This document shows, piece by piece, positions 28,415-37,550 of a DNA stretch of 64,000 bases (position 1 is its first letter; every line of letters starts with the position of its first letter). The translations under genes and the position numbers were made by a program. Origin of the DNA: Bifidobacterium asteroides (lineage in GTDB: Bacteria; Actinomycetota; Actinomycetes; Actinomycetales; Bifidobacteriaceae); NCBI RefSeq assembly GCF_019469425.1, contig NZ_CP048272.1:2046001-2110000 (forward strand). The letters are read 5' to 3'. A model generated the notes under the pieces. It was not told the DNA's origin, did no database searches, and was given only the letters and a program-made list of their open reading frames with translations.

Positions 28415-28987
28415 TCACTTTTCGCTCGGATGACTCGTTTCCGTCTGCGAACCGCTCTTGACTGAAGGCATGACGTCGAAGGTGATGGGCTGAGGCTCCC
28501 TCCGCTGCGGACGCGAGGGCTCAGGGCTGGAAGAACGTAGTGCGGAGTTCCTGGGGGCCGGAGGCTCCGAGGCCGCAGAGACCGACGGCACGGCATTCTT
28601 CTTTTGTCTCGGGCTAGCCGACGATGCAGAATCGACGCCTGGGGGCCGGGGCAGATTTATCTCGTCCGTGGAATCGGAGGCCAGCGTACCTCGAACCTCC
28701 ACCACAGAGAAGGAGTTGACATAAACCGGATAGGGATGCGCAAGGTCTTCAGCAGTTGGCGCATCCTCGCCCGAGCCAGGGGCGAAAGACAGATGCCCTC
28801 CTGCAATCCGCGGCAGCTTATTCTCTCGCTCCTGCCGACGGCGCGCGGCCCTGCGCACACGCTCATTCAGAGACTGAGAGAAGGCACGGTCCTGGGACTC
28901 GCCCAGCGCCAAACGCATGACGAATACAATGAATGCCATCACCACCAGCACCCATACCAGGACAATCAGCCAGACCATATCTGCCAT
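28415..28987 (-). CDS. Single-pass membrane protein of unknown function
   Basis: A 190-residue protein. An N-terminal membrane helix (VWLIVLVWVLVVMAFIVFVM) is followed by a very basic stretch (NERVRRAARRRQERE). A Ser/Pro-rich, probably disordered cytoplasmic tail completes it, with a short conserved-looking core YPVYVNSFSVVEVRG around residue 90. It resembles no family I can name. It lies upstream of ftsY on the same strand with a 49-bp gap and may share its transcript. Confidence 0.7.
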   Translation of the reverse strand: MADMVWLIVLVWVLVVMAFIVFVMRLALGESQDRAFSQSLNERVRRAARRRQERENKLPRIAGGHLSFAPGSGEDAPTAEDLAHPYPVYVNSFSVVEVRGTLASDSTDEINLPRPPGVDSASSASPRQKKNAVPSVSAASEPPAPRNSALRSSSPEPSRPQRREPQPITFDVMPSVKSGSQTETSHPSEK

Positions 28988-29042
28988 TCTCTCAAAAGAA
29001 CCTCGCAGACGCGCTAAGACACGAGGAATCTATCGGTCTCTT

Positions 29043-29621
29043 TCACACTGGCGTGTTCATCGGGCTGCTCGTTTGATCAGGCAAATCGAACCAATATCTT
29101 TCTACTGGCTGACCAGAGCTGCCGGGAAGCACATTCTCCAGTTGCCCGCCACGCGAAAGAACGACCCGCCGACTGGCCAGATTCGATCCGGCGCAAGTGA
29201 TCAGGACCCGGCTCATGCCCAGGGCGGCAGCCCGTCGCAGACAATCGTCCAGCATCATCCCGGCATAGCCTTGCCGACGACGATCCGGACGGACCGAATA
29301 GCCGATGTTGCCGCCCATGCGCAGCAGCGCCTTTGTGAGCTGCAACCTCAGCTGGATCATCCCCACCAGTTCGCCACTGGATTCAAGTGCAGCGAACTGG
29401 AAGGCGGGCACAAATCCCAGGGGCAGATCATCGCCACGCGCCTGCCGAGCCACCTCGGGCAGGCCTGACCGACGAACCTCATCCAAGCTGCGGCAGTCCT
29501 CCAAGGGGCCGAGCCCAGCCGCTTCATCCTCTGGCTGCGCGCGACAAGCCTTCAGATACTGCCAGACCTGGTCGGCATCCACTGCTCCAGGCTGGTCCAT
29601 CCTCACCAGAAGGATTCCCAT
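29043..29621 (-). CDS. GNAT-family N-acetyltransferase
   Basis: This 192-residue acetyl-CoA-dependent acyltransferase of unknown substrate has a complete core fold. The strand LVGMIQLRLQL is followed by motif A, NIGYSVRPDRRRQGYAGMM, with the R-R-x-G-Y-A pyrophosphate loop, and then motif B, LGMSRVLITCAGSNLASRRVVLSRGG. The family looks like the RimJ/RimL or DUF-type GNATs common in Gram-positives. A decayed relative occurs at 39512-39742. A 55-bp gap separates it from the next gene. Confidence 0.85.
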   Translation of the reverse strand: MGILLVRMDQPGAVDADQVWQYLKACRAQPEDEAAGLGPLEDCRSLDEVRRSGLPEVARQARGDDLPLGFVPAFQFAALESSGELVGMIQLRLQLTKALLRMGGNIGYSVRPDRRRQGYAGMMLDDCLRRAAALGMSRVLITCAGSNLASRRVVLSRGGQLENVLPGSSGQPVERYWFDLPDQTSSPMNTPV

Positions 29622-29783
29622 GGTCCGCCTCCCTCGTGCCGATCGCGTGGCCGCTCCTTGTCCGACTGCAGCCTGGACAGCGGCTGCATCTCATCATATA
29701 CGGGCGGCAAGCAACCGAACCGGAGAATTCCAGAGGGAGCCTGTTTGACTGAAATATTATCCACGTAAACGAATAGCGGAAAC

Positions 29784-30136
29784 TCAATAAAGTGAGAATT
29801 CAACTGATCGAACAAGCGTTCTTTTTGTATGCGAGTTCCGGCGCCCGAACCCAAGCATCAACCTCATCACACTGGTGAAGTCATCATGCCGCAAGCCATC
29901 ATTCCTCCTGGCTTTCATCCTCACGATGCCATCCATCACGGGCATGCGAACGTCCACAAGGATCACCTGGGGCAACGGCTGAGCGGCTGCTTTCATTTAT
30001 CGAAGCAGAATCACCGCCTCCTGACCATTGGAAGCTCGTCTGACGACTCGTAGATCATGGTCAGCCTCGGGATCATGGGGACCAGCCCCTTGCGAAGGAA
30101 CACAAGGTCATCCATCAGGATCAGGTCAATCATGAG
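29784..30136 (-). pseudogene. Response regulator (NarL type) remnant
   Basis: From 30136 the minus strand reads a receiver-domain start (LILMDDLVFLRKGLVPMIPRL) that runs into a stop. A shifted frame continues with PQVILVDVRMPVMDGI, the phosphoacceptor region of a receiver. The DNA-binding half is missing. Together with the kinase remnant upstream this is a dead two-component system. Confidence 0.7.
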
Positions 30137-30169
30137 CGTTGCCCCCCTGCCAGTACCAGGCAGGATGGC

Positions 30170-30970
30170 TTCTACCGTCCATCCCCCGTTTTCGCTCGGT
30201 CAACTACTCAAACCCCTCCCATCAGTCGACATTGCTCGCCTATCTGTTCGGGGCGCACTCCTTGATGATCGTGTTGATGATCATGAATGGTCGGTCCCCG
30301 ATCGTCCAAGGCTTGCCCATGCCCATCCCCCATGCCCATCGTCGTGGATTCTGATGCGGAGGGTGCCGTCCTGCTCATAGTCACGAGAGAGGACGTGGTG
30401 CTCGGGCCTGAGGCGTGCCGGAGCGTGTTCGATTGCCTCCATGCTGACAATGAAACTGAGGTTATCCTGTCTGGGATCACGGTGTCGAGCTCGTTGAGCA
30501 TGCGCAGCCTGGAGCCATAGCTGCTCCTTGACCTCAACTGAGTCAGCGAACCCCTGAGTCAGGGCGATAATCGTGGTGAGGCCATGGCCCACGCTGTCAT
30601 GCGACTCCCCAGCCACCTGGGCACCTGATGCGGCCTGATCCCTTTGGCGTATAAACCAGGCTCAGCGGAGGCATGACAAATCTGATCAAGCGTTGATTGC
30701 CCAACAGCTCGAATAGATTGGTTGCCATGCCCTTCATCACCCCCCCACACCGCATGCCGAGGATGCCCAAGGTATGCAGCTGGCAGCACCGAAGACCTTA
30801 AGGAGTCCACCGACGAAAAGACTTGCAGAATAATCAACACAGCAGCGTCGAGAAGAGCTGCGAAGGGGATCATCAAATCGCGATAGGCAGTGCGGCCTTG
30901 CTCTGCCATGCCGGGAGGCTGCCCATGGCCCTGGCTGAAGAGAGCATCACGGCAAGCAGACCGATCATGG
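30170..30970 (-). pseudogene. Sensor histidine kinase (HisKA_3 type) remnant
   Basis: Scattered frames on the minus strand show a membrane-like stretch (MIPFAALLDAAVLIILQVF), then ESHDSVGHGLTTIIALTQ with the phosphoacceptor His of NarL-type kinases. An ATPase-like segment LRIRIHDDGHGG follows. The frames are interrupted several times. It sits immediately upstream of the response regulator remnant, as expected for such an operon. Confidence 0.65.
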
Positions 30971-31182
30971 TTTGCGAGTTCCTCTGAAACCATGGAAGAC
31001 TTCGCCGGTTGAACCGGCCGGACCGGGGTCATCAGCCCCTACCCATAAAATCAATGGCATACGCAAACCCTCCCCGGTGCCGAAAGGGCCATCTATCCGC
31101 GCTGGGTCGAACCAGCTCCCCCGCCGGACCCGCGAGCGGACCGGGCCAGGGATGCGAAAACCATCTATCCAATGAGGCAAGA

Positions 31183-32478
31183 ATGTCCCTTTCCAATCAG
31201 TCAGAGTCACCCTTCCTACAAGGGACCAACCTCACCGCCGTCGGCGATTACAACCGCAGCGTGGTTCTCGACACCATCCGCAAAGCCGGACAAATCAGTC
31301 GGGTGGAGGTGTCCCACCTGACCGGTCTGACCGGCCAAACGGTGACCAACATGGTCCGCAAGTTGATCGACGACGGCCTGGTCCAGGAGGAGGGGACTGT
31401 GACGGTGGGCAGGGGGAAGCCCCGCACGGCGATCAGGTTGAATCCCAGTGGCCGCTACGCTGTGGGAATCCATCTGGAACCGGCCAGGACCACCGTCATC
31501 CTGATTAATCTGGGCGGCAATATCATAGACAGGGACCTGCCCGACCTGCCTGACGACTCCGCCCAAGCCATAGCTACACTAGCCTCAACGGTCTCTCTCC
31601 TGCTCGGACGCAACGGGATCTCCGGAAAGAGGGTGGGGGGAATCGGCATAGCCATCCCCGGCCCAGTAGATGCAAGGCAGGGAACCGTGCTCGACCCACC
31701 CAACCTCTCCGGCTGGCGCAATGTCCGTCTGGCCCACGACTTGGAATCGAGCACGGGTCTGCCTGTCTACATGGAGAAAGACGTGACCGCCGCCTGCCAT
31801 GGCCAGACCTGGGCGGGCAGGGGGCAGGAAACCGGCCAGGACTTCCTCTTCATGTATATGGGCCTAGGCATCGCTTTCGGAACGGTCAGGCAGGGCCGGG
31901 TCTACCAGGGCAGGACAGGCAACGAGGGAGAGATGGGACATATCGTCGTCGACACCTCGGGCCCTGCCTGCTGGTGTGGGCAAAGGGGGTGCGTGGCTGT
32001 CACCTGCGACCCGCGCTCCCTGGTCAAACAGGCTGAGAAGGAGGGCCTCTTCCCCGCTCCTACCCGTGTGCAGGACCCGCAGGCCTTCAACGATTCTGCT
32101 GACCTCCCCTTCTTGGATGAGGCCTTCAGATCGCTCTGTCAACGGGCCCACGGTGGTGATGGGATCTGCCGAGACCTCCTCCTGGAGTCGGCAGGGCGAA
32201 TCGGCAGGGCTGTGACCATCCTGACCGACCTTTGGGATATGGACACAGTGGTCTTCGGGGGTCCCTACTGGCACCTCCTGGAAGACATCTACCTGGATAG
32301 AGTGGCCCAGGTACTCAGGCGGCGGTCCGTCCTCAGGCAGGTCCATAACTTCAAGGTCCTGTCGACCACCTTGGGGGGTGACATCGCCGCCATCGGGGCT
32401 GCCAGCGCCATACTGGACCACGATCTGACACCCGGGCCGACCCTGGGGATGTCCGGGAGGGACCGGCCGGCAATCTGA
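31183..32478 (+). CDS. ROK-family transcriptional regulator
   Basis: This 431-residue sugar-responsive repressor has an N-terminal winged helix (about residues 20-75, with GQISRVEVSHLTGLTGQTVTN) and a ROK/hexokinase-like domain. The domain has the GIGIAIPGPVD motif and a zinc motif CWCGQRGC at C263, C265 and C270. The usual Glu after that motif is Val. I start it at the ATG at 31183, with GAGG five bases upstream. It lies divergent from the lost two-component genes and convergent with the mannosidase, separated from it by a long terminator. It most likely controls the adjacent mannosidase/fucosidase/transport genes. Confidence 0.9.
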   Translation: MSLSNQSESPFLQGTNLTAVGDYNRSVVLDTIRKAGQISRVEVSHLTGLTGQTVTNMVRKLIDDGLVQEEGTVTVGRGKPRTAIRLNPSGRYAVGIHLEPARTTVILINLGGNIIDRDLPDLPDDSAQAIATLASTVSLLLGRNGISGKRVGGIGIAIPGPVDARQGTVLDPPNLSGWRNVRLAHDLESSTGLPVYMEKDVTAACHGQTWAGRGQETGQDFLFMYMGLGIAFGTVRQGRVYQGRTGNEGEMGHIVVDTSGPACWCGQRGCVAVTCDPRSLVKQAEKEGLFPAPTRVQDPQAFNDSADLPFLDEAFRSLCQRAHGGDGICRDLLLESAGRIGRAVTILTDLWDMDTVVFGGPYWHLLEDIYLDRVAQVLRRRSVLRQVHNFKVLSTTLGGDIAAIGAASAILDHDLTPGPTLGMSGRDRPAI

Positions 32479-32490
32479 CAGGCGGGTTGC

Positions 32491-32529
32491 GAAAGGTGCC
32501 GTCAGGCAGATTGCCTGGCGGCACCTTTC
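32491..32529. terminator. Bidirectional terminator between ROK gene and GH38 gene
   Basis: An 18-base stem (32491-32508 with 32512-32529, one T-G wobble) closes over a three-base loop; the outer arms are GAAAGG and CCTTTC. It lies between convergent genes and could stop transcription from both sides. Confidence 0.85.
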
Positions 32530-32536
32530 ACTTGAT

Positions 32537-35500
32537 TCAGGACCTGCGGAACCGCAGGGTCACGATCTGGAAGGGATGGAGCTCAAGGTCAATCCCGTCC
32601 TCGCCCTTGGACCGTATGGCCGGCTGGACGGCATCGCAAGGAACCTCCATGAGGCCCACTTCATCGACGCCGGACCAATCAAAGCAGGCGGCCAGCCGAG
32701 CACGGGAACGGGCACCGGCGGATTCATAAAGACGGACGACCAAGTCGCCCGACCGGTCCTCGGCCAACTTTACGCTCTCGATCAGCACATCCTGCCCGTC
32801 CACTTCGACCAAGGGATCTACCTGGTGGGCGCCCATCACCCGGCGGACCGGGACGTTGAGCCTGTAGCCCATCCGGATGGCCCGCCTGATATCGGTGCCC
32901 ACACCCAGGGCCACTGTGAAGTCGTGCTCCCCAAGATCGGCCCGAGGATCGGGGAAGTGAGGGGCCCGCAGGAGGGAGATCTGGATGCGCGTGCCCGGTC
33001 TGCCATCCGGCAGGGCAAACTGGTGGATGTCATGGCCATAGTTAGTGCAGTTGGCCAAGCTGACGCCGAAGTCGCCCTCCTGAATGTGAACCCACCGCTG
33101 GGCTGCGGCCTCGAATCTGGCCTGTTCCCAAGAGGTATTCTCGGTGATCGGCCTGGTCAGATGACCGAACTGGATTTCGTTGGCTGACTCCTTGGTGTAG
33201 AGGTTGGTCGGGAAGGAGAGCTTGAGCAGCCTGTCGCTTTCCTTCCAGTCCACGTGTGTACGGATCACCAGGGCATCCGTGTCATCATCCAGGCTGAGCT
33301 CCTGGCTGAAGGTTGACTGGCCGATGGCCCCGGAGACGATCACGGTCCCCTGGTCGGTCAAAGTAGTCGTCTCGACCTGGGCACCAGGCAGTTCCATGTC
33401 CTGGTAAGTCTTGTCGATATCCCAGGCATCCCAATGGGCGGGGGCGTCGATGAACAGGCGGAGGACGTTGGCTGGGACTGCCGGGTCAATCACCTCACGG
33501 CCGGAAGCCCTGTCAACGGCCGAGACCACATGGCCCTTGGGATCGATGCAGAAGGAGACTCGGTCGTTTTCGAGGACCGTATCGTCGCCATCCCTGCGTG
33601 CCTGGCCGGCGGCGGTACTGGCGGGTGCGGACACGGCACCGGCACGGACACCTTCCTGGCTCAGGGGCCCTGCGTTGGCCTCCAGCTGGACCGGGCCGCT
33701 GCCGACGAGCGCCTGGAGGGACCTGTCGATGATCCCCTCCAGCTGGGCCCAAATCTTCCTGTCGGAGCGCTGCACCTCGGCATAGACCCAGGCGATGGCC
33801 GATCCGGGAAGGATGTCGTGGAACTGATAGAGAAGGACCTTGCGCCAGATCTCCTGCAGCTCCTCATAGGGATAAGGGACACCGCAGAGGATGGCCGCCT
33901 GGCTGGCCCACCATTCGGCCTGTCGCAGGAGGGACTCGCTACGTTTGTTCCCGCTCTTGGTCGCCGCTTGGGAGGTGGCCGTGCCGCGGTGGAGCTCCAG
34001 GTAGAGCTCACCCACCCAACGGGGGGGATCTTTCATCTCCTCCCTGGCCTGGCGGAAGAAGGTCTCCGGCGAGGTCATCAGAACCCGGGGGCCGCCCTCC
34101 AGGTTCTCCTGGAGCTCGGTCGCCACCACCATCTCACGGGTGGGCCCGCCACCGCCATCACCCCAGCCGTAGAGGAGCAGACTGGAAGCCCCCTTCCCCT
34201 TCTCGGTAAAGTTCTTCTCGGAGCGGGCCACGTCGGCCGGGGAAGCATCGGAGTTGTACTTGTCTGCCGGCGGGAAATGGGTGAATATCTCCGTCCCATC
34301 GATCCCTTGCCACATGAAGGAGTGGAAGGGGAAGGTGTCCGTGTCATTCCAGGAGATCTTTTGGGTCAGGAAGTAGTCCATGCCTGCCAGGCGGGCGATC
34401 TGCGGGAAAGCACCCGAATAGCCGAAACTGTCCGGCAGCCAGGCGACATGCGAGGTGATGCCGAACTCCTCCTGGAAGAAGCGGCCACCTTGGAGGAACT
34501 GACGGACCAGGGACTCGCCACCTGGCAGGTTGGCATCGCTCTCAACCCACATACCCCCGACGGGGACGAATTGACCGGAGCGAATCTTGCGCCTGACCCC
34601 CTCGTAGGTATCGGGCTCGCTGTCCTTAAGCCACTGATACTGCTGGGCCGAAGAGGCGGCAAAGATGAAGTCTGGGTACTCGTCGGCCAACTCGACCGCA
34701 TTGCTGAAGGTCCTGGCCACCTTGCGGGGAGTCTCTCTCAGGGGCCAAAGCCAGGCGGAATCGATGTGCGCGTGACCTACGGCATAGACGGTGTGACCCT
34801 TAGTGGCGGGCGCGCTGAGCACTTCCGTCAGGCACTGGCGCGCACGGCCTGCACTGCCTGCCACATCGTTGGGGTCGATGCTGTTGAGTGCAGCCTCGAT
34901 GGCATCCAGGATGTTGGCGTAGCGGGTGCGGGTGGGGTCCACTTCGTGCAGAAGACCCTCAAGGACCTTGAGTTCTTGGATCAGGTTCCAGACCTGGAGG
35001 TCTAGCAGCCCCAGCTCAAGCCGCTGCAGACGGTAGATGCCCTGCTCCCTGCCCACCCCTTCGTTGCCCAGCTCGGTTGGATGGAAGGACCCACCGTTGG
35101 AGATCTGTGGGTTAGACGCAGCCTCGATGTAGAACTCGCAAGGCTGACCAGGCTCGGACACCGGTACCCACTGGTTGAAAGGCTCCACGGCCTTGATCAC
35201 GGTCCCGTCCGGGCGGCGGACCAGGCCTTCGGCCTGGAAGCCGGGACCCAGCCCGATCCTGCCCAAATCGACGACCAGCTCGGGGCGGGTGCCCGCCTCG
35301 TGTGCCCACTCAGCCGGCACCTGGCCGGTCACGTGGAGCCACCAAGTGTCCCAGGCCGTCCCCCACGGGTTCCCGACCGACATAGGCCGGTATTCGGCCT
35401 GCTTGGCCGTCTGGAAGTCGACTGGTTCGCCGGCGACATCCCAGGATTCGATTGAAACGGGGCAGGTGTGGCGGTACAGGGCGTTCTGCAGGTGCTGGTC

Positions 35501-35551
35501 CAGAAGCCTGTCCAGCCTCCACAAGACCTTTTCCTCACGCATAAATCCCAA
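32537..35551 (-). CDS. Alpha-mannosidase, glycoside hydrolase family 38
   Basis: This 1004-residue exo-alpha-mannosidase removes alpha-linked mannose from glycans. After an N-terminal beta domain, the catalytic domain shows the zinc motif GHAHIDSAWLWP (H260, H262, D264). The nucleophile region WVESDANLPGGES (Asp339) and WLPDSFGYSGAFPQIA follow. The C-terminal beta-sandwich carries DVDKTY-like and FVVRLYES elements. No signal peptide is visible, so it acts on imported oligosaccharides. The start is a TTG at 35551 with GGAGG seven bases upstream; the ATG three codons later is too far from that site. It is the last gene of the minus-strand glycan set. Confidence 0.94.
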   Translation of the reverse strand: MGFMREEKVLWRLDRLLDQHLQNALYRHTCPVSIESWDVAGEPVDFQTAKQAEYRPMSVGNPWGTAWDTWWLHVTGQVPAEWAHEAGTRPELVVDLGRIGLGPGFQAEGLVRRPDGTVIKAVEPFNQWVPVSEPGQPCEFYIEAASNPQISNGGSFHPTELGNEGVGREQGIYRLQRLELGLLDLQVWNLIQELKVLEGLLHEVDPTRTRYANILDAIEAALNSIDPNDVAGSAGRARQCLTEVLSAPATKGHTVYAVGHAHIDSAWLWPLRETPRKVARTFSNAVELADEYPDFIFAASSAQQYQWLKDSEPDTYEGVRRKIRSGQFVPVGGMWVESDANLPGGESLVRQFLQGGRFFQEEFGITSHVAWLPDSFGYSGAFPQIARLAGMDYFLTQKISWNDTDTFPFHSFMWQGIDGTEIFTHFPPADKYNSDASPADVARSEKNFTEKGKGASSLLLYGWGDGGGGPTREMVVATELQENLEGGPRVLMTSPETFFRQAREEMKDPPRWVGELYLELHRGTATSQAATKSGNKRSESLLRQAEWWASQAAILCGVPYPYEELQEIWRKVLLYQFHDILPGSAIAWVYAEVQRSDRKIWAQLEGIIDRSLQALVGSGPVQLEANAGPLSQEGVRAGAVSAPASTAAGQARRDGDDTVLENDRVSFCIDPKGHVVSAVDRASGREVIDPAVPANVLRLFIDAPAHWDAWDIDKTYQDMELPGAQVETTTLTDQGTVIVSGAIGQSTFSQELSLDDDTDALVIRTHVDWKESDRLLKLSFPTNLYTKESANEIQFGHLTRPITENTSWEQARFEAAAQRWVHIQEGDFGVSLANCTNYGHDIHQFALPDGRPGTRIQISLLRAPHFPDPRADLGEHDFTVALGVGTDIRRAIRMGYRLNVPVRRVMGAHQVDPLVEVDGQDVLIESVKLAEDRSGDLVVRLYESAGARSRARLAACFDWSGVDEVGLMEVPCDAVQPAIRSKGEDGIDLELHPFQIVTLRFRRS

Positions 35552-35619
35552 TGTTCAACCTCCTTGTTGGCGGGTCACGGAAAACCCCGCATCTACATTG
35601 TCTTTTGCGGCCTATGCAA

Positions 35620-35647
35620 AAAATTAGTTTAGTTTACTTCTTTGTCA
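35620..35647 (-). promoter_or_regulatory. Putative promoter of the GH38 gene
   Basis: On the minus strand a perfect TTGACA (35642-35647) is followed after 16 bases by TAATTT (35620-35625), about 70 bases before the mannosidase start. An AAACTAAACTAA repeat lies in the spacer and could be an operator. The mannosidase may thus be transcribed apart from the transporter genes. Confidence 0.5.
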
Positions 35648-35677
35648 ATTGCCACCGCCGACTCCGCAACCGCCCTT

Positions 35678-36586
35678 TCACCCCTTCACACCTCCGGCCA
35701 AGGAGTATGTCCCCAGGAAGCGGTTGGCGATGACATACATGATCACCACTGGCAGGGAATAGATCAGGGAAAAGGCAGCCAATTGGCCATAGATGATCAT
35801 CCCATGCTGGCCGAAGAAGGAATATATGGTCACTGAGGCCGGCTGCTTGCCAGGTGACAGGAGGAGCATGTAAGGGACGAAGAAGTTCCCCCAAGTCCCC
35901 ATCAATATGAAGATGCTGACGGCAGCCAGTCCCGGCTTCATCAGCGGAACCACCACCAATCGCAGGGACTTAAGCATGCTGGCCCCGTCCACCCAGGCGG
36001 CCTCCTCCAACTCGACCGGGACCGAGTCCATGAAGTTTTTGGTCATCCAAATGGCCATGGGAAGGGAGGAGGCCGCCAGGAAGAGCATGGTCCCCGTCAT
36101 TGAGTCCAAGAGGTGGAGCATGACGAAGAGGGAGTAGACCGGGACCATCAGACACGTGATCGGCAGACAGGTGCCGAAGAGGATGGTGTAGAGAAAGGGC
36201 TTGTTGAACTTGGACCGGTATCGGGAGAGGGGGTAAGCGCACAAGACGGCGCAGGTCAGGACGATCACTGTGACGACGGCCGAGATCAGGAAGCTGTTCC
36301 ACAGGGGAAGGAAGGTTTGGTCCTTGGTCATGATGGCCGCAAAGTTCTCCAGAGTCCAATGCCGGGGAATCTTGGTCTGGAAGGTGGCTTCCCCGTCGAA
36401 GGCGGCGAAGAAGAGCCAGAGGAGGGGGAGCATGAAGGCCACGAAGACAACCCCCATGGCTATGTAGGACAGACAGGCGGCCAGGCCGTGCCTGGTGGGC
36501 GAGGTGGGGGTGTTGAGCCTCCCCCTGTGCCCGATCGTCCGGGCCGGTCGCCGGCCTGTAACCGGTCCTCTGATTACCTCACTCAT
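35678..36586 (-). CDS. Sugar ABC transporter permease (MalG type)
   Basis: This 302-residue permease of the CUT1 class, with six membrane segments, begins MGVVFVAFMLPLLWLFFAAFD after a basic cytoplasmic N-terminus. The EAA loop (ELEEAAWVDGASMLKSLRLVVVPLMKPG) contacts the ATPase. It pairs with the MalF-type permease (overlap of eight bases) and the solute-binding lipoprotein upstream. No ATPase gene is present; a shared MsiK-type ATPase elsewhere on the chromosome is expected. Substrate, from context, is a mannose- or fucose-containing oligosaccharide. Confidence 0.93.
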   Translation of the reverse strand: MSEVIRGPVTGRRPARTIGHRGRLNTPTSPTRHGLAACLSYIAMGVVFVAFMLPLLWLFFAAFDGEATFQTKIPRHWTLENFAAIMTKDQTFLPLWNSFLISAVVTVIVLTCAVLCAYPLSRYRSKFNKPFLYTILFGTCLPITCLMVPVYSLFVMLHLLDSMTGTMLFLAASSLPMAIWMTKNFMDSVPVELEEAAWVDGASMLKSLRLVVVPLMKPGLAAVSIFILMGTWGNFFVPYMLLLSPGKQPASVTIYSFFGQHGMIIYGQLAAFSLIYSLPVVIMYVIANRFLGTYSLAGGVKG

Positions 36587-37454
36587 TGGTTACCCCTTTC
36601 TCGTCCTTGAGAGCGTTGACATAGACCATGCCGAAAATCGCACCGATGAAGAGCATGACCACGGCGATGGCGCATCCGTAGCCGATGTCTCCGAATTTGA
36701 AGGCCATCTTGTAGGCGAAGACGGGCAGGGTGGTGCTCTTGTCTCCGGGCCCACCGGAAGTCATGACGAATATCAGAGTGAAGGCAGACATGGTCTGCAG
36801 GGTGATCAGCATGAGGTTGGTGACTATGGTCTGCTTGATAACGGGAACAGTGACATGGATGAAGACCTGCCAGGCGTTGGCCCCGTCGACCACTGCGGCC
36901 TCGGTCAGGGACCGGTCCACCTCGCCGATGGCGGCCTGGTAGTTCATCATGGAGAAGGCCGTACCCCTCCAGATGTTGGCCAATATGACCGAGAACATGG
37001 GAAAGAGGTAGAGCCATTCCGACCCATGCACCCCGAAAAAGGAGAGGATCTGATTGAGGGTGCCCTCTTTGGAAAAGAAGGCGTAGCAGGCGAACCCGGC
37101 AACCATCTCCGGCATGACCCAGGCGGCCACGACGGCTGTGGAGACGAACTTGCCGGCGATTTTGTTGGCCCTCTGCAGGAGGACCGCCAGTGCCAAGCCA
37201 AGGAAGTTTTGAGCGATTATGGCGCTGACTACGACAAAAATCACAGTCAGCCATACGGATCTGGGGAAACTTGGATCAGTGAAGAGGTGTGAATAATTCT
37301 TCATGCCGACGAAGGCGGGCGCTGTGGCGGCGGGACCGCTCAGGGAGACGTTGGTCAGTGACCCGTAGAAGGCCCAGATGATGGGGCCGAGCATGAAGAC
37401 GGCCATGAGGACTATGGCAGGCAGGACCGTCCAATACCGTTTGGCAGTATGCAT
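36579..37454 (-). CDS. Sugar ABC transporter permease (MalF type)
   Basis: This 291-residue CUT1-class permease has six predicted membrane helices, starting YWTVLPAIVLMAVFMLGPIIW. The EAA motif is in SLTEAAVVDGANAWQVFIHVTVPVIKQ, and the MTSGGPGDKS element typical of MalF relatives follows. The ATG at 37454 has AAAGGA ten bases upstream. The frame remains open to 37544, but that part is the intergenic region behind the binding-protein gene. It forms the membrane channel with the permease downstream. Confidence 0.93.
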   Translation of the reverse strand: MHTAKRYWTVLPAIVLMAVFMLGPIIWAFYGSLTNVSLSGPAATAPAFVGMKNYSHLFTDPSFPRSVWLTVIFVVVSAIIAQNFLGLALAVLLQRANKIAGKFVSTAVVAAWVMPEMVAGFACYAFFSKEGTLNQILSFFGVHGSEWLYLFPMFSVILANIWRGTAFSMMNYQAAIGEVDRSLTEAAVVDGANAWQVFIHVTVPVIKQTIVTNLMLITLQTMSAFTLIFVMTSGGPGDKSTTLPVFAYKMAFKFGDIGYGCAIAVVMLFIGAIFGMVYVNALKDEKGVTNE

Positions 37455-37550
37455 TATGGCATATCCTTTCCAGGACGGGAGGTCGAGCACGGGGTCCAGA
37501 TCATTTGGATGGGGCCAAGGGGTCGGCCGCGCCCGACCGATCACCGGACC

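Noticed and set aside
33434-35005. A 523-codon open frame on the plus strand
   Set aside because: It is antisense to the GH38 mannosidase and lacks any family motif.
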